NCBI GenBank assembly: GCA_965216695.1
Contig: OZ244212.1
Coordinates: forward strand, 2,790,001-2,854,000
Source of the DNA: G965216695 sp965216695
GTDB lineage: Bacteria; Pseudomonadota; Gammaproteobacteria; Pseudomonadales; Azotimanducaceae
Direction of reading: 5' to 3'
DNA length: 64,000 bases
This document shows, in pieces, positions 1 through 8,023 of the stretch (within the stretch, counting starts at the first letter, position 1; every line of letters begins with the position of its first letter). The notes beneath the pieces are model-generated. The model worked only from the letters and a program-made list of their open reading frames with translations, was not told the origin of the DNA and searched no databases. A program made the position numbers and the translations under genes.

Positions 1-2
1 TA

Positions 3-914
3 TCACTTGCGGCGACGCCTGCACCTGATGTTGAGGCGCGTAAAAAAGTGGCTGACACGGATATCGATTGGATGGCGTTGATCGAGCAAAGAGCTAACGC
101 GACTCCTCTCGACTTGCCAACGCTTTCGAAGCAGCTTGATCTAACGATCAAAGCTGATGAGATTGAAGATGTAAAGGTTTATCGCGTGGTGCCAAATGAT
201 CCAGATCCTTCATTCAAGGATCGCGTATTCCTCAATGTTCATGGTGGTTCCTATGTCTTTGGTGGAGGTGTTGCCAGCGTGGGAGAAGCCGCGGTCATTG
301 CCAACAGAGCAAAAATAGCGGTGCTGTCCGTCGATTATCGAATGCCACCAAACCACCCTTTCCCCGCCGCTGTAGAGGATACGGTGATTGTGTATAAACA
401 CTTGCTGAAAAGCCTACCGGGCAAAGCAATAGCAATTGGGGGTACCTCTGCCGGAGGCGGCTTGGCATTGTCGGCAGTCCATCGTTTCATTGCCTTAAAA
501 CTCGACGTGCCGGGCGCTATTTACGGAGGGACACCCTGGGCTGATCTGACCAAAACAGGTGATTCGCTGTTTACCAATGAAGGGATTGATCGTGTGCTCG
601 TAACCTACGACGGTACGCTTGGCGCCGCCGCCCGGTTGTATGCAAATGGCCATGATCTGCAAGATCCGCTGATTTCACCAGTCTATGGGGACTTCAAGGG
701 ATTTCCCCCAACCTATCTGGTCACAGGTACGCGCGATATGTTTTTGAGTGATACTGTGCGTACGCATCGTAAGCTGCGAAATGCAGGCGTCATCGCAGAC
801 CTCAATGTGTATGAAGGCATGTCTCACGCGGGGTATTTAGTGGTCCCGAATTCCCCAGAGTCCGTGCAGGTGTACGCGGAGTTAAGAGATTTTTTGAAGC
901 AACACTTGCACTGA
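3..914 (+). CDS. HSL-family alpha/beta hydrolase (esterase), 5' partial
   Basis: Predicted carboxylesterase of the bacterial hormone-sensitive-lipase family. The reading frame is open to the left window edge, so the true start is probably outside; the first in-frame start codon visible is a GTG at 48. The motif HGGSYVFGGG supplies the oxyanion hole, GTSAGGG carries the nucleophile Ser, and the C-terminal GTRDMFLSD and MSHAGY segments supply the Asp and His of the triad. All catalytic elements are therefore present. Family members hydrolyse short-chain esters, usually in the cytoplasm; the substrate cannot be read from the sequence. No operon partner follows: the next 880 bp hold only a transposase remnant. 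Base composition is more AT-rich than the core genes further right. Confidence 0.85.
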   Translation, partial: SLAATPAPDVEARKKVADTDIDWMALIEQRANATPLDLPTLSKQLDLTIKADEIEDVKVYRVVPNDPDPSFKDRVFLNVHGGSYVFGGGVASVGEAAVIANRAKIAVLSVDYRMPPNHPFPAAVEDTVIVYKHLLKSLPGKAIAIGGTSAGGGLALSAVHRFIALKLDVPGAIYGGTPWADLTKTGDSLFTNEGIDRVLVTYDGTLGAAARLYANGHDLQDPLISPVYGDFKGFPPTYLVTGTRDMFLSDTVRTHRKLRNAGVIADLNVYEGMSHAGYLVVPNSPESVQVYAELRDFLKQHLH

Positions 915-1082
915 TCTCATCGCCATAGGAGATTTTCTGGGGAAAAACGCAATCCGCGATTCGATTTCATTTGATCACAACCTTGTAAAAGTTGTTCGAT
1001 AATTTTTGCGACCTTAAGCGATTGCACCTTTCTACTGATCTACTGATAGATTGGGCTAGACAAGCGGTGAATAAAAACCGTC

Positions 1083-1320
1083 ATAGCCTGTTCATTGCAC
1101 ACTGGGGCATGCTGCAAATCGAAGCAACGTAAAAAGCTTGAGCGGATTTGTCGCTACGTCACTCGAACTAGTCTCGATACACCTACGATGATGGCACGAC
1201 CCCTATCGATCTCAGTCCACTCGAATTCGTCGGCCGCCTGCGAGGAGCGCGGATACCTAGCACCTACGGTCATCGGATTTTTTAGTCCAAACTGGTTGGA
1301 TATAGGTAGGCGGGGGATGT
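1083..1320 (+). pseudogene. IS91-family (Y2) transposase remnant
   Basis: Degenerate fragment of a putative transposase. In one frame (about 1089-1175) the sequence reads CSLHTGACC followed by QRKKLERICRYVTR, which resembles the SLHAGV..QRxKLERLCRYxxRP block of IS91/ISCR-type transposases. About 30 bp later the homology continues in another frame with DGTTPIDLSPLEFVGRL, matching the family's DGTTHxxxxPLEFxxRL block. A third piece, VIGFFSPNW, resembles the GVxAPN block that follows. The order is conserved but the frame changes and residues between blocks are missing, so this is a decayed copy with deletions and frameshifts. No ends of the element could be recognised. Confidence 0.6.
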
Positions 1321-1790
1321 TTTCGACGTTTTGGCTCCGTGTTGCAATTCCTGTTGCAATAGTCCTCAACTACTCGATCAATCGAAGCCCCTAGTCTTTC
1401 GCACTAATCTTTAAGTCATTGTTGTGGCTTGTTATGAAGTTTTGGCAGTTGTTGTCTTCACTGCCTTTGGGGGTCAAGTGTGGTTAGCAACGAGCAAATC
1501 CGTCGCCGCCGCGCCTTTTGTGCATTGCAGAAGCGAAAGCTCTATTGCCGCCGTTGCCGGGCTAGTGGATGGAACTGGCCCTTTGACTTCAATTGGCCGA
1601 TCAGAGCCTGTTGATTACTGCTTTTGAACGTCGGCTTTGTGGCCAAGCTCAAGTAGATTCTAGAATATCTCCAAAGCCGCCGTTCAATTTTGGTTTGTGA
1701 CCGGCAAAAATCGACCCACAGCCGACATTGGATTGCTTCCAATGCCAGTGACACAGTCTTACGATCCGTAATTCAATTAGTAGGGATTTG
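1321..1790. other. Intergenic stretch without a supported gene
   Basis: Short open frames here lack recognisable domains, good start sites or a consistent coding pattern. The only structure I see is the inverted repeat at 1625-1686, listed separately. Confidence 0.5.
1625..1686. repeat. Imperfect inverted repeat, 15-nt arms
   Basis: The arm TGAACGTCGGCTTTG (1625-1639) is repeated in inverted orientation as CAAAGCCGCCGTTCA (1672-1686), with 14 of 15 positions complementary and a 32-nt loop. There is no convincing U-tract, so it is more likely a dispersed intergenic repeat than an intrinsic terminator. Confidence 0.45.
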
Positions 1791-1792
1791 AT

Positions 1793-2257
1793 GTGCTGCG
1801 TGTAATCGTCCTATGCCTGTCGCTGCTACTGCTAAGTGGAATGACTTCTTGTGGGCCGCACCTTCAGCAAAGAGATATTGTCGCCTTTGAACTAGCTGTT
1901 CCAGATCGATACTTCAGCAGCAACACGGAAATCGATCTCTTTACCAACCGCATTGCAGAATATCTAGTCAAAGCGGGATTCAACAAAGGCCCTAACTATC
2001 TCTCATCTTCGTGGGGTCTTCAGCCGTTAACGAGACATACACAGCACCTACACATGAACCTAGAGGGGAACGTCGGAGTGCTCGTTTACGTTAGCGTGGC
2101 AAGATGCTGTATCTCTGTTGAATTCACCGAGATGGAAATCGACATAGGCAGTAACGAATACTCTGCGGTTTCAAGGGAGAGGCAGCGAGTCCTTGATACA
2201 TCGAACTCAGTTGAACGATTTTTAGAAGAGAGTTTGGCATCTCCTCTCAGAAACTGA
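1793..2257 (+). CDS. Small hypothetical lipoprotein
   Basis: I do not recognise the family. The 154-residue product starts with a short hydrophobic signal (LRVIVLCLSLLLLSGMTSC) ending in a cysteine preceded by M-T-S, an acceptable though not ideal lipobox. It is therefore probably a lipid-anchored envelope protein of about 135 mature residues. The start is a GTG at 1793 with AGGGA about 8 nt upstream; the ATG at 1791 is out of frame and meets a stop after four codons. The mature part has no repeats or obvious catalytic motif, and contains a Cys-Cys pair near residue 103. It stands alone between the transposase remnant and the truncated nucleoside hydrolase, and may itself be horizontally acquired. 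Confidence 0.5.
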   Translation: MLRVIVLCLSLLLLSGMTSCGPHLQQRDIVAFELAVPDRYFSSNTEIDLFTNRIAEYLVKAGFNKGPNYLSSSWGLQPLTRHTQHLHMNLEGNVGVLVYVSVARCCISVEFTEMEIDIGSNEYSAVSRERQRVLDTSNSVERFLEESLASPLRN

Positions 2258-2271
2258 CCGACCGCTAATGG

Positions 2272-2285
2272 CCGGCTTCAGCCGG
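2272..2285. other. Perfect short hairpin after the lipoprotein gene
   Basis: CCGGCT-TC-AGCCGG forms a 6-bp stem starting 15 nt after the lipoprotein stop codon. There is no U-tract behind it, so a terminator role is uncertain. Confidence 0.35.
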
Positions 2286-2309
2286 ATGACTTCAACATAT
2301 GAATGGCTG

Positions 2310-2945
2310 TTAACGAGAAAGCTGCCGCGCAAGCTTGCTGAAAAGGACGAGCAAGAACGACCCACAACAAACGCTCAGGTTGCGTTGCGGAGTACTAGCT
2401 GCCTCGGAATCAACATCAAAGTTCAGATCCCTCAGCCTGAACGGCCACCTTGTGCCCACCCGAAATCCCGGCTCTCGAAACCTGGTACCGGCAACCGCAA
2501 TGACTTGATGATCATGCGGTTCGGTTGGTAAATGCCTAAGTGCTTGTGCCAGATTAGTCGCGGGTCCTAGCAGGAGAACGGTCAAAGGGCCTCCTTGCAG
2601 TGCCTCCCTAATTGCAATCGAGGCAGGAGTATCCCCTTGATTCGGTAGGCTCGCTCCGACATAGATTGGGATCTCAACGCAGCGGCTTCGAACAACTCGA
2701 CGAGCAACTGAGTTGACGGCACCGAGTGGCGCGTTCCCGAAGATCGTACTGATGCCTATGAGCTCAATGTCTGGATTGTCGAGCAACATATGGAGTGCGA
2801 GGCAATCGTCAACATCTCGAAAAAGACCTGAACCACAGGCCGTATCGGTATCGATCCATACTCGGCGGTTTTCGTCAGCCTGGGACGACGTTGATATAAA
2901 AGCCACAATCCACCAGGCAAAACGTGCAGAACTGCGCTTAATCAA
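2310..2945 (-). pseudogene. Nucleoside hydrolase (IUNH family), C-terminally truncated
   Basis: Inosine-uridine-preferring nucleoside hydrolase homologue; the family cleaves the N-glycosidic bond of ribonucleosides. The calcium-binding Asp cluster is clear (VWIDTDTACGSG followed by DVDDCLAL), and the LLLGPATNLA and DLNFDVDSEAA segments follow in the right order. The protein then stops soon after, about 90-110 residues short of the usual length and without the C-terminal catalytic His region, ending in an unrelated-looking tail. The best start is a TTG at 2945, 8 nt after the upstream DinB stop, giving a signal peptide (SSARFAWWIVAFISTSSQA). The frame is open further upstream to 3014 but that overlaps DinB. 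It is likely an inactive remnant co-transcribed with the DinB gene. Confidence 0.65.
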
Positions 2946-2952
2946 AACGTCG

Positions 2953-3426
2953 TCAGTGGGCGAAAGCTCTGCCCAAATGAAAAGCACTGTGTTGAGTAAC
3001 GTAGAAGACGGCATCTTCTACGGTCATGGCTGTCATTGTGAAAAATTTAACTGGCTGGTCTAGAGGGCGCTTATGGTCAACTTCGCTGAGCACTTTTCGC
3101 GCTGTATCGTCAACCAACCAGAGCCACTCCAGAACTTCGCCAAGCACGGGTTGCGTATCTCTCCAACGTTCTGACTGGGTTGCGGTTAGGAATTCCTCGG
3201 TCGGAAAAGGAACTGGTGCGCCTGTCGAGACGCCAAACGGTTCCAGCAAGGCGCGGTTGTAATCGAGCGTGATGTGGCCGATGTGCCAGGCTGGATCAAA
3301 CACTCGTGGCAGATGGGTATCGAAACCGTGCTCTTTCTCCCAGGGAAGGAACGAATTCGCTATCTGCTGATGTAGCAGGTCGAATGTTGCATGGGGCTGT
3401 TGAATGGTTCTTCTCCGAGTTGACAT
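2953..3426 (-). CDS. DinB-like superfamily protein
   Basis: Predicted DinB/YfiT-type four-helix metal-binding protein of 157 residues, a family that includes thiol-dependent transferases but mostly proteins of unknown role. The metal-ligand signature is visible as WHIGHI near the N terminus and QHSAFHLG near the C terminus, giving the expected spaced histidines. The ATG at 3426 is preferred over a TTG at 3441, because the latter would lie inside the palindrome between this gene and the divergent MarR gene. It sits 8 nt ahead of the truncated nucleoside hydrolase. The head-to-head arrangement with a MarR regulator over one palindrome suggests it is a target of that regulator. Confidence 0.7.
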   Translation of the reverse strand: MSTRRRTIQQPHATFDLLHQQIANSFLPWEKEHGFDTHLPRVFDPAWHIGHITLDYNRALLEPFGVSTGAPVPFPTEEFLTATQSERWRDTQPVLGEVLEWLWLVDDTARKVLSEVDHKRPLDQPVKFFTMTAMTVEDAVFYVTQHSAFHLGRAFAH

Positions 3427-3448
3427 AGAATATTCTGACAACCATAGT
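3420..3448 (+). promoter_or_regulatory. Sigma70-type promoter of the MarR gene
   Basis: A perfect -35 box TTGACA (3420-3425) is followed after 17 nt by CATAGT (3443-3448), which matches 4 of 6 positions of the -10 consensus. Transcription would start at about 3455-3456, at the A of the MarR ATG, implying a leaderless mRNA. Confidence 0.55.
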
Positions 3449-3454
3449 TGTCAG
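3435..3454. promoter_or_regulatory. Palindromic operator in the DinB/MarR divergent promoter
   Basis: CTGACAAC-CATA-GTTGTCAG is a perfect inverted repeat with 8-bp arms and a 4-bp spacer. It covers the predicted -10 box of the MarR gene and lies just upstream of the DinB start. Size and symmetry fit a MarR-dimer site, so auto-repression and control of DinB are likely. Confidence 0.7.
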
Positions 3455-3455
3455 T

Positions 3456-3935
3456 ATGAGTTATCATAAACCTAATTTCCAGGCTCCGGAAGCAGCTGTT
3501 CTTGCGCTCGGAGACGAAATCAGCCTTTGCCACTTCCGCATGAACGCGATGCTCGAACATCTGCACTCGGATGGAATAAGCCCATCGCACCGAGGGGTGT
3601 TGCGTAATCTCCTTGAACATGGACCGATGACTATCCCCGAGATTGCAGCACTTCGCCCTGTCAGCCGTCAGTACATCCAGAAAGTCGTAGGGGAACTCCT
3701 GGAAAAAGGGTATCTAGCAACGAAGCCAAACCCGAAACACAAGCAGTCTTTCGTAGTCGAGATATCCAAACGAGGCCGTCTTCGACTCAATGATATGTAC
3801 GAAATTGAAGCCGTAGCGCTAAACGATGCGATTGGGGCGGCTGGTGTGACGATGCGTCAAGTAGAGGCGGCTCGAAAAGTACTAGCCCGTTTCCGAGCGG
3901 CAATGGACTCTCGGTTGAGCGGGGCCGATTTGTGA
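3456..3935 (+). CDS. MarR-family transcriptional regulator
   Basis: A 159-residue winged-helix regulator, the normal length for MarR proteins. The DNA-binding core is seen in VLRNLLEHGPMTIPEIAAL, then RQYIQKVVGELLEKGYL as the recognition helix, and a beta-wing PNPKHKQSFVVEIS. Such dimers bind palindromic operators and are released by small ligands or oxidation. The start is the ATG at 3456, directly beside the palindrome at 3435-3454; no Shine-Dalgarno sequence precedes it, consistent with the leaderless start predicted from the promoter. The stop overlaps the start of the penicillin-acylase gene (GTGA), so the two are translationally coupled and the acylase substrate or product may be the inducer. 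Confidence 0.85.
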   Translation: MSYHKPNFQAPEAAVLALGDEISLCHFRMNAMLEHLHSDGISPSHRGVLRNLLEHGPMTIPEIAALRPVSRQYIQKVVGELLEKGYLATKPNPKHKQSFVVEISKRGRLRLNDMYEIEAVALNDAIGAAGVTMRQVEAARKVLARFRAAMDSRLSGADL

Positions 3936-5965
3936 GATCCAAACTGTTTGTGGTCGCCCTGGCACTATTCGGTGTGGTAGCAGTGCTTTCGTTGTGGGAC
4001 CTTTCGACACCAGAAGAGTACCTACCTGTTGTGCGAGACACTTATCGGATCGAGCGCGACGATTACGGCGTACCGACGATTGCCGGTAACAACGATGCAG
4101 ACGTTGCTTACGGAGTAGCCATTGCGCACGCTGAGGATGACTTTGAGACGATTCAGCATCAGTATTTGGCTGTGCGTGCACGTCTCGGCTCCGTCGCCGG
4201 GGAGTCAGGTGCACGGCTTGATTTTCTGGCGCTTGCGCTAGACGTCCGGGCTACTGTAGCTGAACAATACAAACAGCAGCTTTCCCCAGCGACTCAGGCC
4301 TATGTCGAGGCCTATGCTGATGGTTTGAACAAGTATGCGGCAGAACACCCGGAGAAAGTGTTGCGTGGAGATCTGTTCCCGATCACCGGCCGCGACGTCG
4401 TCGCTACATTCGTGCTTTCCTCGCCACTTTTCTACGGATTGGATCGGAGCATCGGTGCGCTTGTATCTGGCAACATACCGATGCTCGAATCAAACATCGA
4501 GCCGGAGGATATGGGTTCGAACGCGTTTGCGGTGTCCCCGCTGCTAACCGATGATGGGACGACTCACTTGGTCGCCAACTCTCACCAACCATGGAACGGT
4601 CCGTTTGCGTGGTATGAGCTCAGGGTAAAAGCTAAGGATGGATGGCGTTTTGCCGGCGCAACATTTCCAGGCGCACCTCTGCCGCTGCACGGCCACAACG
4701 CGCACCTCGGTTGGGCGAATACGATCAACGCACCAGATCTAATTGACGTCTATCGACTGGACGTAAATGCAGATGAAACTCAATATCGATTCGGGAACGA
4801 ATGGCTAGCTCTGCAAAAAAAGCGCGTATGGCTTCGGGTGAAGTTTGGCCCCATCACAATTCCTGTTCCTCGAACACTCTATCGCTCGATTCATGGGCCA
4901 GTGTTCCAAAATAAACACGGTTTCTTCGCCGTACGCTACCCCAAAATGCGGGATGTGCGTCAAGTTGAACAGTACCTCTCGTTAGCCAAGGCTGAGGACT
5001 GGACCACCTGGATTGCGGCGATGCAGATGCAGGCCGTTCCGGCCACGAACTTCATCTATGCGGATCGGAAGGGCAATATTGCGATGGTGTACAACGCAGC
5101 CTTCCCACACCGAAACCCAGGGTACGATTGGCGGGGCATCCTTCCGGGGGAAGACCCGAATACACTTTGGACTGATATCGTGGAATTCGATCAAGTTCCT
5201 GTGCTGCGGAATCCACCGACCGGTTACATCGTAAACGCGAACAACACACCGTTCCTGGCAACAGCAGAATCTGCGAATCTGAAGAAGTCAGACTACGCGG
5301 ATGAGCTCGGGATCGAAGAGAAGGTCACCAATCGAATCGTCCGCGCGCTAAAACTCTTCGAAGCCCATGACTCCATAAACGCCCGAAACCTGGAAGCGAT
5401 CAAATACGACACGGGCTATGAGCCGTCGTCGCCGATCGGGCGCATGTTTACAACAATCCTAGAAAGCGACGCTACCGGTTCTACGCAATCCGAAGCATTG
5501 GAACTGCTTCGATCATGGGACTGGTCGCTCGACGGTCGGGGTAGTGCGGACGCAATCGCCGCTTTGATTCTGAGCGACTTGAACCGAATAATCCGCGGCA
5601 ACCAGGGTGTGCTGGATCCCGAAGCGGTGTTAACTAGAGCCTCTAGGTTTCTTCTGGAACGGTTTGGAAGACTAGATGCTTCTTTGGGGGATGTGATCCG
5701 CTTGCGTCGCGGATCAGTTGATTTGCCGCTAACGGGTGGCCCAGACGCGTTGCGTGCCATTGGATGGGAAGAAGCGATTGACGGACAGCTGGAGGCTGAT
5801 TTCGGTGATTCTTTCCTGATGTTTGTCGAGTGGGACTCTGAGGGCCGAGTATCCTCCAGGTCTGTACAACCTTTCGGGTCTGCGGTTTCTGACTCAATGT
5901 CGCCACATTTTAACGATCAATCGCAGCTGTTCTCGCGACAGGAGCTCAAGATCGTCGATTTCTAA
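3932..5965 (+). CDS. Penicillin acylase family N-terminal-nucleophile hydrolase
   Basis: Ntn hydrolase of the penicillin/acyl-homoserine-lactone acylase family, 677 residues, somewhat shorter than typical members. An N-terminal hydrophobic segment (LFVVALALFGVVAVLSLW) should direct export to the periplasm. DDYGVPTIAG and GVAIAHAEDD begin the alpha subunit. The motif MGSNAFAV carries Ser196, the expected autocatalytic cleavage site and nucleophile; beta-subunit motifs NSHQPWNGPFAWYE, GHNAHLGWANT and NFIYADRKGNIA follow. Family members deacylate beta-lactams, AHLs or other amides; which applies here is unknown. The GTG start overlaps the MarR stop by 4 nt. Quorum-signal or antibiotic deacylation controlled by that MarR protein is a reasonable inference. 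Confidence 0.85.
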   Translation: MRSKLFVVALALFGVVAVLSLWDLSTPEEYLPVVRDTYRIERDDYGVPTIAGNNDADVAYGVAIAHAEDDFETIQHQYLAVRARLGSVAGESGARLDFLALALDVRATVAEQYKQQLSPATQAYVEAYADGLNKYAAEHPEKVLRGDLFPITGRDVVATFVLSSPLFYGLDRSIGALVSGNIPMLESNIEPEDMGSNAFAVSPLLTDDGTTHLVANSHQPWNGPFAWYELRVKAKDGWRFAGATFPGAPLPLHGHNAHLGWANTINAPDLIDVYRLDVNADETQYRFGNEWLALQKKRVWLRVKFGPITIPVPRTLYRSIHGPVFQNKHGFFAVRYPKMRDVRQVEQYLSLAKAEDWTTWIAAMQMQAVPATNFIYADRKGNIAMVYNAAFPHRNPGYDWRGILPGEDPNTLWTDIVEFDQVPVLRNPPTGYIVNANNTPFLATAESANLKKSDYADELGIEEKVTNRIVRALKLFEAHDSINARNLEAIKYDTGYEPSSPIGRMFTTILESDATGSTQSEALELLRSWDWSLDGRGSADAIAALILSDLNRIIRGNQGVLDPEAVLTRASRFLLERFGRLDASLGDVIRLRRGSVDLPLTGGPDALRAIGWEEAIDGQLEADFGDSFLMFVEWDSEGRVSSRSVQPFGSAVSDSMSPHFNDQSQLFSRQELKIVDF

Positions 5966-6243
5966 TTTCAGCGAGGAATTCGCTTTGTCTGAACGGCTGC
6001 TGTTGGCCGATCTCAGCCGTCTTGAACGCTGACCTAGAAGAGTTTTCAATGTCCGCGTTTTAGGTTGAGTTTCGATCATATTTAACACTGTCTGTCAGCT
6101 TGAGCCTAAGCCAGCACATGTGATCGCATCGGGCGCGCTTATCGGGGGGTGGATGTTGACCCATACCGTATCGCCGAAGACCAACTCCGCTCCTGTAGCG
6201 TAGCCGGCAAATCGGAGCGCGGCTCGGTCCCCGCCTTAATCGC
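5966..6243. other. Intergenic stretch without a supported gene
   Basis: No coding region is supported. ACGGCTG (5993-5999) and CAGCCGT (6014-6020) could pair into a 7-bp hairpin after the acylase gene, but there is no U-tract. Confidence 0.4.
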
Positions 6244-6660
6244 ATCCCAAGTATTCCAGCGACAGGTTGGATTCTCCAACACTCGCGCATCCTCCCTTCG
6301 AATCTGCCCCTGGAGGAAAGGATAAAAAAGTTGGTGGAGTTAAGATCAAAGTTCTACGAGAAGGTGGCGCCGGTAAGGCGATTTGTAGCCACCCAACGAG
6401 CATCTTCCAAGTATCTGGCCAAGGGGTTAGAAATGAACGAGAGATTGTTTTACAACCAGTTGCAAACTTTGTTCGCCGGTGAAATTGCAACCTTAGAGTA
6501 TGGTGAAGAAATCCTGCACGGTGTCGATAACCTGGTGAGCTGGGAGGGTTGGCACCGTCTTCGATCCGTTCAAAAGCTGTCGGTGAGGAAATCGAAAGCG
6601 GTAATGGAGGCCACTCTAGGCCAGCTGCTGAAAAAGACAGCGAGGGCGAATCCAATATAG
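6244..6660 (+). pseudogene. TetR-family regulator, C-terminal remnant
   Basis: The frame encodes only the ligand-binding half of a TetR/AcrR regulator. From about 6290 it reads LPSNLPLEERIKKLVELR, then APVRRFV, and ends with GVDNLVSWEGWHRLRSVQ plus LSVRKSKAVMEATLGQLL. This is the usual end of these proteins (a D-x-x-x-SWE-x-W-x-x-LR block followed by a final helix). The N-terminal helix-turn-helix is absent: the frame is closed at 6196 and no HTH was found in other frames upstream. A TTG at 6331 would allow a 109-residue product, but a regulator without its DNA-binding domain is most likely a decayed gene. Confidence 0.6.
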
Positions 6661-6742
6661 AAACTCACAGGCCGTCTGTTTTACGGCTACTGGCCTAATC
6701 ACAGCCGATCCAGTCATCCCGACCTTCTGGAACATCCTTGTT

Positions 6743-7963
6743 TCAGATTTCCTTACGCAAGCCCGCAGACAGTCGATAGCGGTCACGATCTCTATAGCCA
6801 ACGAGTGTGTCAGCGTTTACGTACGGCATCCAGCCATTCGGTAGTATCCAGCTCAATCCAATACCAACGCTCAGGTAGTTGCGATCGGTACGGGTGCCCT
6901 CCATCGCGTAGACGGTCTCGTTAGGGTCAAGGACAAACTGTGCATTTGCTTCCGGTGCGTCGGATTCAAACTCGTGGTGGTACGTAACGTTGAATTGAGG
7001 CGCGACGACGCCATTGGTTGTGCTGATTACCCGCTGTGCCTGTACGCCGAGTAGCCCGATAACGGATTTACGATCGCTATGCGCAACGACCATCTCGAGT
7101 CCCGTTCCATTGCGGTCGTTTTCAGCGAATGTGTCCGTGTCTAGGTGCGCGACATTGAAACCGGCGTGTGCTGCCAGAGTCCACGGTCCGCGGCTGGACT
7201 GAATCCCCGCATTCACGCTCGCCCACCAAGACGTTTGATCCGCCTCCGCGCGGGCTGCCACGTTTGATTGGGGAACGATGCGGTTGCTCTCCTGGAACAC
7301 GCTGTTTCGCGTAACTATAACCTCGCCCAGGACGACACCGGCGGCCGCGTCGATGTACGAGGCGGTCGTGGGATTGAAGACTCCGAATACCGTGATTCCA
7401 AAAGATTCCGTTTCGACTGTACCTGCCGTACGTGCCGGTTCGAAGTTGCGCCCTGTCCCTTCAGCGGCGAAATCGAGGTCCGCTTGCTCGAAGGATAGGA
7501 GCGCGCCCGCCGACGCCCGCTCGCTGATGCGATAGTCGGTCCCGATTTCGAAACCGTATGTGTCGCGGTCATGGCTACGATCCGGATCGCTGTCTACTTC
7601 ACGATCGACTTCGTCGGATGCGTATCGAGCACTCAGTAGTAGGCTCCATCGGTGGCTGGGTGAGCCGCTTTCGGTATCGGTGTCTTCCAGTCGACCTGCA
7701 CGATCTCTTGCAGAGCGAGCACGATCTCTCGCTAGGGATAGTGCCGCGTCGCCGCTGTCGAGGTATTGACTCGGATTCAGCGAGCTTTCGCTATCCCCTG
7801 AGAGATTGCCCAGAGCTTCGTCTGTGTCTGAGCACCGGGCCGCAAGTGCACCGATTGCTCCGGTACAGACGTCGAAAAAGAAATCCTGAAAATCGGGGTT
7901 TGCCGCGTATACATTCGAGCCGTGGAACATATAGATTGCGAGCACAAACAGGGCGCGGCGCAT
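6743..7963 (-). CDS. Autotransporter-type outer-membrane beta-barrel protein
   Basis: A secreted protein of 406 residues with a signal peptide (RRALFVLAIYMFHGSNVYA) and a C-terminal region of about 270 residues built of alternating amphipathic strands. It resembles an autotransporter translocator domain (PF03797-like) and ends with RLSAGLRKEI; the final residue is Ile rather than the usual Phe. Only about 100 residues precede the barrel, including a charged stretch (ARDRARSARDRAGRLED) and three cysteines, so there is no large passenger. The ATG at 7963 is chosen because GGGAGG lies 7 nt upstream; an in-frame TTG at 7978 lacks this. It is divergent from the OmpA-like gene, with the GTATCCC palindrome between them. 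It may anchor or pore-form for the neighbouring secreted proteins. Confidence 0.75.
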   Translation of the reverse strand: MRRALFVLAIYMFHGSNVYAANPDFQDFFFDVCTGAIGALAARCSDTDEALGNLSGDSESSLNPSQYLDSGDAALSLARDRARSARDRAGRLEDTDTESGSPSHRWSLLLSARYASDEVDREVDSDPDRSHDRDTYGFEIGTDYRISERASAGALLSFEQADLDFAAEGTGRNFEPARTAGTVETESFGITVFGVFNPTTASYIDAAAGVVLGEVIVTRNSVFQESNRIVPQSNVAARAEADQTSWWASVNAGIQSSRGPWTLAAHAGFNVAHLDTDTFAENDRNGTGLEMVVAHSDRKSVIGLLGVQAQRVISTTNGVVAPQFNVTYHHEFESDAPEANAQFVLDPNETVYAMEGTRTDRNYLSVGIGLSWILPNGWMPYVNADTLVGYRDRDRYRLSAGLRKEI

Positions 7964-8023
7964 CACGGTGCCTCCCAACGGGTAGATGGAAGCTTGAGAT
8001 TAGCGGTGCATATCCCGAGCGAG

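Noticed and set aside
2268..2531. Plus-strand 87-codon gene after the lipoprotein
   Set aside because: Antisense to the nucleoside hydrolase remnant; no motif or good start.
6236..6655. Minus-strand gene over the TetR remnant
   Set aside because: The plus strand matches the TetR C-terminal pattern; the minus frame is Pro/Leu-rich without motifs.
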